From Monilinia fructicola (lineage: Eukaryota; Ascomycota; Leotiomycetes; Helotiales; Sclerotiniaceae), in assembly GCA_008692225.1 (NCBI GenBank), contig VICG01000008.1:879001-943000 (forward strand): DNA of 64,000 nucleotides. Reading direction: 5' to 3'. The position numbers and the translations under genes are program-made. The notes beneath the pieces are model-generated. The model made no database searches. It was not told the origin of the DNA and was given only the letters and a program-made list of their open reading frames with translations. Shown here in pieces: positions 1 through 10,380 of the stretch (position 1 is its first letter; each line of letters starts with the position of its first letter).

Positions 1-1344
1 TAGAGTTGTTTTATTTTCTTTTTGTAAATATTGATAGTCCATAGGATTTTCTTATTGAAAGTGAGGATAGATGTTACATTTAGGACAGTACTCAGTGTGT
101 TACTGGATAGTATAGATTGTACTCCACGAACCAAATTGTGCACTGATTCATGTAGTGTAGTAGTCCAGTTCTCGAAGTAATTTCCAACTGTGGGTAGGTA
201 TGAATCATCCACATCGCCACTGTCCCAAACATCTGAAGCTCACTCGTTTCAGAATTCTGTCCTATCAGAACTGGGTAGCGGAATGGTTTTCTTCCATAGG
301 CGTGATAGATGCTCAGTAGGATATTCAGCTTGGGCTTGAGCATTGGAGAGCAACACGCTTTTGGGAAGGGGCAACGTTGAGAGGAGTCAAGTCCGACCTC
401 TGCTATGAGTTGCGTTCAGGAATTATCAATTATCGGAGATGCAGCAGTTGGCATCATCCATTGAGACTTTGGTTGTAACAAACTCGCATTGCTATGGAGG
501 CAGATCACCCACTTGGGGCTACGTGCTCAACAGCAAATACTGGCATGAATTCTACTAACTTTCAACCGGGAGGCAAGGAGCTTTAAGATTGTTAGAAGGT
601 TGTAACATCTAACATCATTTCCCCATGAGCGGGCTCTAGTCTTGTAGTAAAAGACAACATGAGCTTTGAGTTTTGCCCGACTTCTTTGACAACAGCAAAT
701 GGAAGAAGAACTAATGAAGAGTAACGATGGGCAGTAATCGAATATACTCCTTCAACAAAATAGTCATGCATTAAGACATGCACCAAACATACAATCCTGG
801 GCAGAGTGTCGATGAAGTAAAAAAGTACTCCTTCATCTGCCACATTCTCCGCCCACTCAATACTCCAATCTCAACTCGCACAGCCTCCACTCTTTTGCTC
901 CGATCACAACGGGCCCTTCTTGTCTCGATTTACATCACTATCCAAATGCTCAGAACTCATTGTCAAAAGTATCGCTCCACGTTATTTCTTGCTCAATGGA
1001 ATGTCGTCTGATTACGGTCAACATTAAAGCCCCTTAGTGACAGCGAAAGCTTAGTAATTCCCCACTGTAGTGGCGTAGCGACCCTTGTCTGCCACACCCT
1101 GTCAATACTTGTATAACTCCACCTGCTCCTTCCCCAGCATTATAAGCTGGAGGCCATTATCATATATTACCTACCTAGGTACCTAGTAGGTATCGTATCA
1201 TAAGCTTACCAATTGATAAAAAAACCTTTCCCCAAACTCTGGGAATCTTGGAATATACTCTTTATCTTCAACTCTTCCGCTCATCCTAACTCACATTCAT
1301 ATCCAGCATTACATTACGACTCCCAATCCCCTCCATCAATCTAT
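1..1344. other. Left-edge region, no supported gene
   Basis: No reading frame here has a recognisable domain, a convincing start context or a consistent intron chain. The short open frames on both strands (for example 92-343 and 592-843 on the minus strand) look like chance. Near the right end, around 1160-1195, sits a cluster of CCTAGGTA-type motifs including a perfect TACCTAGGTA palindrome at 1172-1181. Such motifs recur between genes across the window. The stretch probably contains the upstream region of the damaged gene that begins near 1345. Confidence 0.5.
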
Positions 1345-2177
1345 ATGATGAACCCCAGTACCTCCCGCTCTACATCCTCCTTCACGAGCGATAGCAACAG
1401 ATTATCGCGTGCTTCCGGCTCTAGCTACAAAACCACCAATGTCACGCGTCTAAAACAAGACCAGCAAGCAAGGAACAAAGAGCCCGATGATATTGATTAT
1501 GAGAATGAATCTTCCGATGAGGAATTAGGCAGACAGAGTTATGATTTGTATGTTCCATTTCTTCTTTCTGATTCCTCATTTCTTATTCCACGTGTTCTTG
1601 AATTTTCTTGAATTTAGGGTTTAGTTACCGGTTGCCTAGTGTCGGAGGCGCAGAGTAGAATATAAGAGCATAGGACAGACGACGCAAGAGGAGATCTTGA
1701 ATGGCATGTTCTAGACTGATGCATTGGACCGCAACATCAGATTCGGAAACGAATCCTACGCCTCAGTCCTCATACGGCGAGAAGCCGTAGCCGTTCTCGA
1801 CAATCCCGAGCTATTAATGATGCACGCACAGTCCCGAAACGATGTTGGTCTCCACCCCTCCCCCCCTTTCCCACCGATCTAACCCCCCACAGTCCATCCC
1901 CTCAACACGCCTCCACTTCCTCAAGCTCCTATCGGGGCGCATACCCACCGAAACCCAAAAGATAGAAGCATCCGAACACCGCCTGGCTCAGCTTAAACAG
2001 CGCGCCAAGAAACGTGATCTAGCTGAAGCTGGGATGGTTGAGACGGATGCGGGCTCTAGTTCGAGAGGTGGCGGAGCTGCGATTTAGGACTTTTTGGATG
2101 GTGAATTTGTTTTACCGGATGATCCAGCAACCAAGTTCATGTGGCTGAGAAAAATCAATGGAAATATGGGCTGGTGA
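1345..2177 (+). pseudogene. Damaged conserved hypothetical protein gene
   Basis: I do not recognise the family. Two adjacent ATGs (1345, 1348) open a Ser/Thr-rich N-terminus followed by an acidic stretch (DDIDYENESSDEELG). A likely intron starts at 1548 (GTATGT) and ends at 1624. Exon 2 carries the best-conserved-looking part, including QTTQEEILNGMF and NIRFGNESYASVLIRREAV, then a possible 49-nt intron at 1844-1892 with a weak GTTGGT donor. Exon 3 encodes RLHFLKLLSGRIPTETQKI and a basic region. The gene is broken: a frame change is needed near 1645, TAG stops interrupt the frame at 1712-1714 and 2085-2087, and plausible coding continues past the second stop (DFLDGEFVLPDDPATKF) to a TGA at 2175-2177. 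Both TAGs could come from CAG by C-to-T change. Decay is therefore likely here, although sequencing error cannot be excluded. Confidence 0.55.
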
Positions 2178-3082
2178 TGTGTCCACGACATTCACGTTCC
2201 GCCATGCTCGAAGACAGGGCCAATGAGTTCTCCCCCGCGGTTGACTACAGATTCAAGTCAACTTTGGCTCTCCAGATTGTTGGTAGGATAGGACATGGTA
2301 GGTACGGAAGGCGCGCCCGACTGTCAATTGGGGCCAGAACTGTGAACATAATATTAATTGGGGTATACGCTCTGGATGCTGAAATTAATAAGGATAAGTT
2401 TCCGTTCAAATGCTCATTTCTGCATTGCTACCTTATGAACGAAATTCTCGCCAGACCGCATGCTCTGCCCAAGATTCAAGTACAATTTCGATTTTCGGAA
2501 GCATTGTTTACGCATGACTGGAAAGATGTATGTAGGTGTAGGTGTGCGTCTATACAAACTGCTCCCCATGAAAGAGCTTCCCCATGATGGAATCGAAGCT
2601 CGGAAAGTTTTAAACGCCATTCATTATGCATGCATCGAATCTAAAATCTAGGATCTAATCTAAGATGAGCCATGCATCTATTCTACCCAATCCAACCCAA
2701 CCCAATCCAATCCAGTCTATAAAGTATTTAATCCGTGCTGTATCGTAATCCACCAACGCCGAAGATGTTGCATGTGAGTGTTTAAGTCTAGGTAGGTGTA
2801 TATACCGGAGGTTTAGGAGAAATTTATGTAGTTTCTTAGGTATGTAGGTACTCCTGGAAAACAAAGGGGTTTTGATTTGAAAATTTTGTGAGGGATATTC
2901 ATCTGGCTTGATTTGGCCGTGGTCGGGTTTTCAGGGGAAAAATCGAGACTGGAATCAATATTTGAGGAGCTAGGAAACTTCCTCTACTGACCACTGCTGC
3001 AAAAATGATGGCCTCCGTCTAAGACTGGAATGGTCGTATGCGTGATTGTTTTTTTGGGGAGATAAAACCTTGAGGAATTCGT
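2178..3082. other. Convergent intergenic region
   Basis: This stretch lies between the 3' ends of the damaged gene and the dicarboxylate carrier. It has short repeats of the type CCAATCCAACCCAACCCAATCC around 2690-2712 (tandem 5-mers) and no coding frame I can support. The open frame at 2141-2587 has no recognisable features and begins inside the tail of the damaged gene. Confidence 0.45.
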
Positions 3083-4262
3083 TTAGACAATCGTAGACTC
3101 GGGCTCTTTGATACCTTTTAAGGAACGATACAATTTTTTGTGTTGCTCGAGGAAGAGAAATGTTGCGATTGTGTGAGGTCCTATCATTTCTTGATTAGCG
3201 CTCCCACCTCCTTTCTATTCCTCGCGCTTGACATTTTCTTGGCATGAGCTCTTAGAGGATAACAAGTAGAACTTACCCAAGCGAATGAAACTCGGCACCC
3301 AGCCCCTAAACATCCATCCGACACCCTCTACTTTGTACACGTCCGCCAAAAGCCTTGCCAACCCCTTGCTCTCATGACTACTCATAATTCTCGTCTTGAT
3401 AACATCTACCGGGCTACAAACTGTTGTAGCCACGAATCCTGCCATGAAGGAAGCCGTGAAATGTGTCGATAAACCGTCTGTCATCGGTGTATGTCCAATA
3501 AGTAGCTGTTTGAAACCGTCATATGAAGCCAATTGAGAAGCAGTCATCAGGACAGCCCTCATACTATTCGGCCATACCCCACGAAACAAGCTTTTCCAGC
3601 CTTCTTCTTTCGTCATGCGTATTAGTCCATCCACAGCATTTTTGTAGCTTCTTCTCTGTTCGACTGGTAGCGCAGCATCGTGCTGCATACGCACATTCAG
3701 TACATCAGCGGGGTTTCCTACAATTCCACCAATAAATCCAGAAGTGGAGGCCATGGCGATGAGGGTGGGAAACGAGGGGGGTTTGTTTCCTGATGCGAAA
3801 TTTGTCTTGAGCTTTTCGTAGATACCGAATCGGGTGGTACTATATGTTATTTGACGGAGGAGAGAGGCGCTGAGGCCAGAATAAAGTCCAACGACACCAT
3901 TGTGCTTCAAGACGTGCACAAATGCGCCAACCATCGTCTTTGGTGCATTGCCGGATCGAGTCTGCAATCGGACCTGGTGATGGGAATTTGTTTAGTATTG
4001 GGCAACGGATGGGAAATCGGCATTTGCGAATTCTTGCGGAAGGATTCATACCTTAACTATAGCACAATTAGCTCATGCTCACACATACGGCCAAGTTCCC
4101 ATATCGAACAAAACAAGAACCTCACATACCGAGATCCAATGGATGAGTAACGCAAGCAGCAAAACAACTTGCACTTCCCCCAAACCAAAACGGATACTTT
4201 ACGACCTCTTTCTTAACCTCCGCTTTCACCACCCCGCCCACACTTTGTTTCCCACTCGACAT
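3083..4262 (-). CDS. DIC1: Mitochondrial dicarboxylate carrier (DIC1-type)
   Basis: This is a mitochondrial carrier family (SLC25) protein. It is predicted to exchange malate or succinate for phosphate across the inner mitochondrial membrane. I resolve four exons on the minus strand: 4262-4130, a 5-nt microexon 4056-4052 (TTAAG), 3973-3277 and 3180-3083, together 933 nt or 310 residues and fully in frame. The three carrier repeats are visible: PLDLVKVRLQ (repeat 1, restored only by the microexon), NPADVLNVRMQ (repeat 2) and SPVDVIKTRIM (repeat 3). Segments such as YSGLSASLLRQ, VWPNSMRAVLMTASQ and TTVCSPVDVIKTRI closely resemble yeast Dic1. The start MSSGKQS precedes KYPFWFGGSASCFAACVTHP. The gene has no indels, unlike many neighbours. 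It is divergent from the mitochondrial PheRS gene, and both products act in mitochondria. Confidence 0.93.
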
Positions 4263-4833
4263 TGTTCCACTTGTACCCAATGTTTCTTCTCGAGGTTCAT
4301 TCCGATCTCGCGGAAAGAAACAGCAATTGGAGAACGAGGGATGGTATTGAAGAAAAAAAGATATACAATTGGCGGGAATAATACCTTGTGGAGGAAAGAT
4401 AGGAAAAGTGGATAGGCCAAAAAACAGGAAGAAAAATGGGGAAAATTAGGGCTGATTACTATTGCTAGCTAGGAGATGGGAAAGTAAAAAAAAAAAAAAG
4501 GTTTTGGCTTGTGAATATGCTCGAACTTGAGGCATGGATTTTCAGACGTTTGAATTGATAAGTGAAGATATATTCTATATGTACAAGTTGATATGAAGCA
4601 AGCAAGAGGATCGATCCATAGATGTGAAGCTATCCATGGATGCTGTCACAAAGATCCAAGATTCTTTGGTCTATTTACAGGTAGAATGAATGATTGTCAC
4701 ATGTGCATGAGGACTTCTTTCGTCATTATTCTTGGTCTCGGGTTGAAGCGGCCGCGCCATGAATTTTCCGATGGATTTCCATTAGAAGTTATTTTTCCCA
4801 GAAGGAAAAATCATTGGAGTAGAATTCGAAATC
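4263..4833. promoter_or_regulatory. Shared divergent promoter region, carrier / PheRS
   Basis: This 571-bp interval separates the start codons of two divergent genes for mitochondrial proteins. It contains an A-run at 4487-4499 and a perfect ATCCATGGAT palindrome at 4632-4641. I see no transcription-factor site I would name with confidence. Co-regulation of the two genes is an inference from the arrangement only. Confidence 0.4.
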
Positions 4834-6371
4834 ATGCGACTTCTCACTGCAAACAAAGCCTCGTTCTCGAGGGGAAGTGAGGTATTGAAAACCTTCATTG
4901 GTTTGAGAAATGGTGCTTCAAAGAATTTGAGGGTCTGCGGACAGTGCCGATATAATTCTTCAGTGGCCGGTTTGTTTACATACAAGACGAACCCCTCAAG
5001 TTCCGAGGCGATACTAATACTTTTCCGATAGACCAGGCGTCTAAACATGCAAAAGCTTCTGATGCAATCAAAGAATATAAGAAAGATGAATGGTACAATG
5101 TCCCACAATCAATTACTGATTCCCTGTCCCGAAGTCTGCACACAACATTAGATCACCCATTTCCATAACTCGCTCGATAATTGAATCGAGATTCCCGTCA
5201 CCTACCTACAAGTACCACAACACGTTCTTTCCTATCGTGACTACGCACCAAAAACTTCGATTCTTTAGGATTTCCCCCAGATCATCCTGGGAGAAGTAAG
5301 ACGGATACATATTATATCAATAAGGAAACGGTATTGCGAACTCATACGAGCGCACATCAAGCCGATGTATTTCGCAGCAATGAGAGCGAAGGATTTCTCA
5401 TCAGCGCAGATGTGTATCGCAGAGATGCAATAGATCGAAGCCATTATCCAATCTTCCACCAGATGGAAGGAGCAAGAATGTGGGATAGGACCAAGGTGCC
5501 CGATGGAGATATCGCGAGAGCTGTTTGGAAAGATATCGAGGCCCTCCCTAAACATGGCATGAAGGTTGAAGATCCGAATCCGCCTTTCCACGCGGAGAGG
5601 AATCCGTTTGCAAGGAGAGCATGCGGAAGCCGAAGCGGAAGCTATCGCGGCGCATCTCAAGAAGAGTTTAGAGTTGATGGTGGTAGAGATATTTTCTCGT
5701 GCAAAACAAGCAGCCATAAGCGCGGATCCGAACTTCGTAGACGAACCTTTGAAGGTACGATGGATTGAAAGCTTACTTTCCATTCACAAGTCCATCCTGG
5801 GAACTAGAAATCTTTTGGCAAGGGGGACTGGTTAGAAGTGCTCGGATGTGGCGTTGTTAAACAGGACATCATGCAGAATGCAGGCGTACCTGATCAACTC
5901 GGGTGGGCATTCGGTATTGGCCTGGAAAGAATTGCCATGCTACTTTTCGAGATTCCTGACATCAGATTGTTCTGGTCCAGAGATGAAAGATTTTTGAACC
6001 AATTCAGAGGAGTGTCAGAGAATCTGGAGAACCTCAAAAGATTCGTTCCCTTCTCTAAACATCCGGCATGCTATAAAGACGTCTCCTTTCTGGTTACGAT
6101 CGTCATCTTTGCTGGAGGCGGCAATGCGGCTAATGCACATGACTTCCATGAAAATGATGTCATGGAGATAGTGAGAGATGTAGGTGGAGATAGAGTAGAG
6201 GATGTGAGAAAGGTAGACGAATTTACACATCCAAAGACTGGAAGGAAAAGTTTGTGTTACAGGATTAATTACAGGAGCTTGTTGAGAACTTTAACCAACG
6301 AGGAGGCAAATGAAATGCACGAAGGGTCAAAAAGGAATTTGGCTGGGAAGTTGGGCGTGGAATTGAGATGA
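4834..6371 (+). CDS. MSF1: Mitochondrial phenylalanyl-tRNA synthetase
   Basis: This is a class II aminoacyl-tRNA synthetase of the monomeric mitochondrial type (MSF1/FARS2), charging tRNA-Phe in the matrix. Translation from ATG 4834 begins with [17 protein letters not shown], a basic, Ser-rich stretch suited to mitochondrial import. Recognisable blocks in order are [11 protein letters not shown], motif 2 with [18 protein letters not shown] then [32 protein letters not shown], motif 3 with [16 protein letters not shown] and [12 protein letters not shown], and a C-terminal ferredoxin-fold anticodon-binding domain ([32 protein letters not shown]). The frame changes at about 5000, 5157, 5250, 5600, 5772, 5824 and 6090, nearly always next to a homopolymer (CCC, AAAAA, GGGGG). 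The protein is otherwise well preserved, so indel sequencing errors are more likely than true loss. The stop TGA is at 6369-6371. Confidence 0.88.
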
Positions 6372-8913
6372 ATGATGATCTTCGAAAAGAGCGCAAAAAT
6401 ATGTAAAATAGTTGTTGCTTGTATATTACGATACCCAAAAGACACTCCTCATCTGGTGTCATGATGCACTTATGAGGGGCACGCTTGACTTACTTCTCGT
6501 TGATTATAGCGCTCGCCCATTAAAAGGAAAAGCAGGTACTAATAATAAGACTTGTGGATTTGGAACTTCCAACTAATCGCCCCAGAAGCTCAAGTGCACG
6601 TGAAAATATCTCTCATCGTATTATACCAGAATCATGAAATGACAATGTCTAATCCCGACTTGAACCCTAGGCCCGACAAAAATTAATCATCTCCAGTCCT
6701 TCCAGCAGAGAGAGAGCCATTGAACGTCCGTAACCTGGAATAACCAGCATTTGGAATGAACCCTAATTAGGCGTTCCTTGAATACCTACCTGGACCGCTC
6801 CTAGCCATCTCCTCCCAACTAGTAACCTTGCTAATGGAATACGATACGTCGAGACCTCACCGGGAGGGAGCTCTACTTCAAGCTTGCAGGGAAATACAGC
6901 AAGTAAATGATCCTTCCTGTGCACCGGGAAGCGGCAGAAGCTTGAAGCTTGCTCAATCAAGCTTCGGCCCCGCATACGTCATTATTGTCGATCGGCATCG
7001 ACTTGCTGTTATATGGTGGTGGTGGCTTAAGGTTGTGGACAACTTGGGATCTTCTCGTTTCGAGGATTTATTCTGTGGTACTGTGTATACACAAGTGAAG
7101 GATATCAAGATCAAGTGAGGGACATCAAGTGCACGCTTCAGGGAATCGATTTGGAGAATTGAAATTGTGAAGAGAAGTGGTAGGATAGGAAAGAAAAGAA
7201 AGAAAAGAAAGAAAGAAACAACAAAACATGTCGGAAGCTACGAATACGAAATTGATGGATACGGAGAGGGGAGGGGAGAACACGCAGTGAGTTTTATCCG
7301 GCGATCCCTCGTCGTTTGCGTGTGGGAATGGGAGGCGCGCGGGCGTGCCAGAAGATGAATTGCTGACGGGGTCGTCGAGATATGAATCGCAACATACATT
7401 CACGCAATCCCATGCTATAGACCGGGGAACTTTTGGAGGTATTTATGTCTCTTTGCTCTCCCTTTTATCGTTTCCTCTCTCTTTCTTCCAGTCTCCTTCG
7501 AGCAATCTCTGATCAAAAGAAATAGACTCGACAGGACCCACAGATGCCGCCCTCCAAAGCAGCGCAGAACATAAAGCTCGAGGCGAGCAAACGGCAGAGA
7601 ATATTAGATATGGAGAGGCGATTAGTGAGCATGGGCTTGGAGGGGAAACGGTGGGAAATGGAGGGGGTGTTGGGGGTGGCAGTGAGAAGCTCGAGGGGTC
7701 GGAGGATACGAGAAGGAAGATGGGGTATGGAGGGGGAAGTGGAGATTGGTGGGGTGAAGAGAGAAATTGTTAAGGGGGAGGGGGGTGAGAAGGAGAGGGC
7801 GTTGTCGTGTATGATCGGGTATTGCAACTCTAAAGTTTGAGATTTTGTTCTCTAACAGGGGAAATTAACAATTAACAACTCTCATGTCGGGTAATTGATC
7901 CCTAGAGAAAAGCATAAGAATCAAATATCAATCGCCAAAATCAGACTCTTCGAAGCTCCATCAGGAACCTTAGACCCCGCTCTTAAAGAGAGAACAGTGC
8001 CTAACTCATTGCTTAAAACATTAGAACCCGAAGCCCTTTCATGCGGAAGAAACTTCAAACATCTCGAGATCCAGCAGTGGTAAAGAGGAAGAACGCTGTC
8101 CTTGCTCAAGCCAAAAGATACGCAGGTACATGTTTGATGGCATGAATGTCCTGGACAAACCACGTGGTATGACACTGGATTAGATGATGACAACACGAAG
8201 GATCTCCACGCAGCTCATGTCGTGCAACCGGAATTGAGGGGTAGCACATATCCGTATTCCATACTGTACAAGTAGGTATAGGGATATGAAAGAGGGCTGC
8301 TTATTGCTCACTGCTGAACACATTGCTTGGCTAGCGGGCGGGGTTTCTGATTCTTTGGGCTCTGCTGAATTGCCATCTTGACGGCTCTTGGAACTTCTTG
8401 AGATAACGTGAGGTTGTCTCAGCGGTCCCTGTTTGCGTGGAGCTATTCCGACCTGGCCCATAATCAACGCATGGTAAACTACATACAGTACCTGTAAGTA
8501 GGTGTGTTAGTTTCCGTCGTGATACCGGCATGTACAGAGAAGTAGGTAGTTAGCATGCGAACCATTCCATTCACATCTCTGAAGATATTCGCGTTATCAT
8601 TGTCAACTACTATTGTGGGATATTGGGCCGTCTTATTGTTACTCTGTATAATACACCCACCATATTGATAAAGCACGTCGACGCTGGATTAAGAAGCTGT
8701 CATGTATCACGGTAGGGTATTATGGTTGAGATTCCTATTCGGGCAGTCGCGCATTGGTTCTGGGACAAGCTTATTTGCAGGATTGGTTCATTGAGGTACC
8801 AAGAGGTTGTAATTCGTGACACAGCATATCCATGGATGTTAGAATGCGACTGTAGACGGCGTTGTGCAGAAAATGAGTTTGGCTGCTTACAACCTTGGAA
8901 GTTAGAACACTTA
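6372..8913. other. Gene-poor intergenic region
   Basis: No gene is supported over about 2.5 kb. A Lys-rich frame at 7167-7358 is a purine-run artefact. The frame at 7544-7840 (MPPSKAAQNIKLEASKRQRI start, preceded by a CT-rich stretch) could be a small or decayed gene, but an equally long frame runs opposite to it and I see no domain. The frame at 8722-8952 runs into the inverted repeat of the adjacent mobile element. A perfect ATCCATGGAT palindrome lies at 8828-8837. Confidence 0.4.
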
Positions 8914-9740
8914 CTCGGGCGGGTTTTAAAAGAGGCATACGCAAAAATATAACTTATAATTATTCAACCAAATCTTGAATATAATTTTATAAAATTTATA
9001 ACTATTATAGATTTAGTATTTTTATACTTACTATAAAAATTTTGTATTATAAAACCTAATATTGAATGAATAATAGTATAATAAAATGTATGAAATACTG
9101 AAAATTTAATGAAAAATTAGGGATTTATATATAATATTGAATAATTTATACGAATATTATAGTTAAACTTATCAAACTTTGTTATATAATAAAAGAAAAG
9201 CTAATTTTAGATATCTTATTTTAGAATCCTAATATCTCTATTAATACTTTAAGATATATATTAATAAAGTTAAAAATATTAGGAAAAATTTATGAGTTTT
9301 GAAGGGGTAAATTCGCTTATTTTGGAATTATAATAAGCATATTTTTTTCCGTTAAAAATTTGAAAGTTTTTTTTATTCTTTCATATCAACATATATATCG
9401 GTATAATAGAATAAATATTGTTAAATTCTGAAAATATTTAATAAAACTTTTGAAGATTATATTATTTTTCTATAATTTTAGTTTTTCAAAATTTATAATA
9501 TCGTTGAATTTTTAAATTAATATATTGATAAATTACTTAAATTTTCTAAAATCACTAACTTTATAGTAATTAGTTTCTCTTAAAAATTAATTTTTATAGT
9601 ATAAGAAACTTTATAGAAAGATATCAAAATACTAAATCTAATATATGTATAATATAAATCATATAAGATTATATTAAAGTTTCGTTGAAATAATTATAAG
9701 TTTTATATTCGCCTTATGCCTCTTTTAAAACGCGCCCGAG
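8914..9740. mobile_element. TA-flanked foldback element, non-coding
   Basis: This 827-bp, extremely AT-rich segment is bounded by imperfect terminal inverted repeats. The left end starts CTCGGGCGGGTTTTAAAAGA and the reverse complement of the right end starts CTCGGGCGCGTTTTAAAAGA. Similarity continues through GGCATA and ACTTATAATTATT, and weakly to about 140 bp (TAGATTTAGTATTTT on both arms). A TA dinucleotide flanks each end (8912-8913 and 9741-9742), as for Tc1/mariner-type insertion. There is no open frame. It could be a MITE, or a DNA transposon eroded by repeat-induced point mutation, which would explain the base composition. Family assignment is an inference. Confidence 0.75.
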
Positions 9741-10100
9741 TATTAGGAAGTGCATGTAAGGGTATAGGTTGGGTAGTATTGTTACTCCTTGTGCCCGAAT
9801 CAGACCTCCAATGGAAAACACCCCCCGTCCGAATACATACCTTTGACATGAGCCATAGAGCCTTGGAGCCTTGGCAATTGTTGATTTGGTATTTGGTATT
9901 TGATATTTGGTATTCGATATTTGGTATTCGATATTTGATATTTGATATTGAATAAATATCTGATACTTGATATAGTGGAAAGAGAAAGAATGATTGATAT
10001 ACATTGTAGCGTGTTCAGTTTCCACATACCTAGGTAGTTGCAACTTGTCAGTACAGTAATATTGTAATTAGTTTTAGGTTAGATGTTAGCTGATCCAATA
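9741..10100. repeat. Spacer between two elements with tandem TATTTGGTATTYGA repeats
   Basis: Positions about 9885-9955 hold a degenerate tandem array built on TATTTGGTATT and TATTCGATATT units. It produces false open frames on both strands rich in Tyr, Gln, Ile, Ser and Asn. No gene is present. A TACCTAGGTA palindrome lies at 10027-10036. Confidence 0.7.
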
Positions 10101-10380
10101 CTTGGTGTTGTTTTGGGTCTATGCCGGGGTAGAAATCTACAAAAATAGTATATCTTTTAAATCCTTTTTTATATTTATAAAACTTCCATTTTTAAGAAAT
10201 TTAAATATACTAAACGTTTATTTTTTAATTTAATAACATTACAAAGCATTCTTTTTAATTCTTAATAGATTCGTTGATTTATTATTAATTTTTGAATATT
10301 TAATATAAGAAACACGTTTCCTATATTAACGCGTTTTCAGGCTAATTTTTAGCCCGGCATTGACCCAAAACAACGCCAAG
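10101..10380. mobile_element. Short TA-flanked MITE-like element
   Basis: This 280-bp AT-rich element has about 42-bp terminal inverted repeats. The left arm reads CTTGGTGTTGTTTTGGGTC and the right arm, reverse complemented, reads CTTGGCGTTGTTTTGGGTC. Both continue with ATGCCGGG and TA-AAAT-like bases. TA dinucleotides flank both ends (10099-10100 and 10381-10382). The interior is AT-rich and non-coding. Its repeat sequence differs from that of the element at 8914-9740, so it belongs to another family, with Tc1/mariner-like target choice inferred from the TA. Confidence 0.78.

Noticed and set aside
2141..2587. 148-residue plus-strand frame
   Set aside because: No recognisable domain, and it overlaps the tail of the damaged gene in a different frame.
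9714..10043. Open frames on both strands with Tyr-Gln-Ile-Ser repeats
   Set aside because: They come from the degenerate TATTTGGTATT array between two mobile elements.
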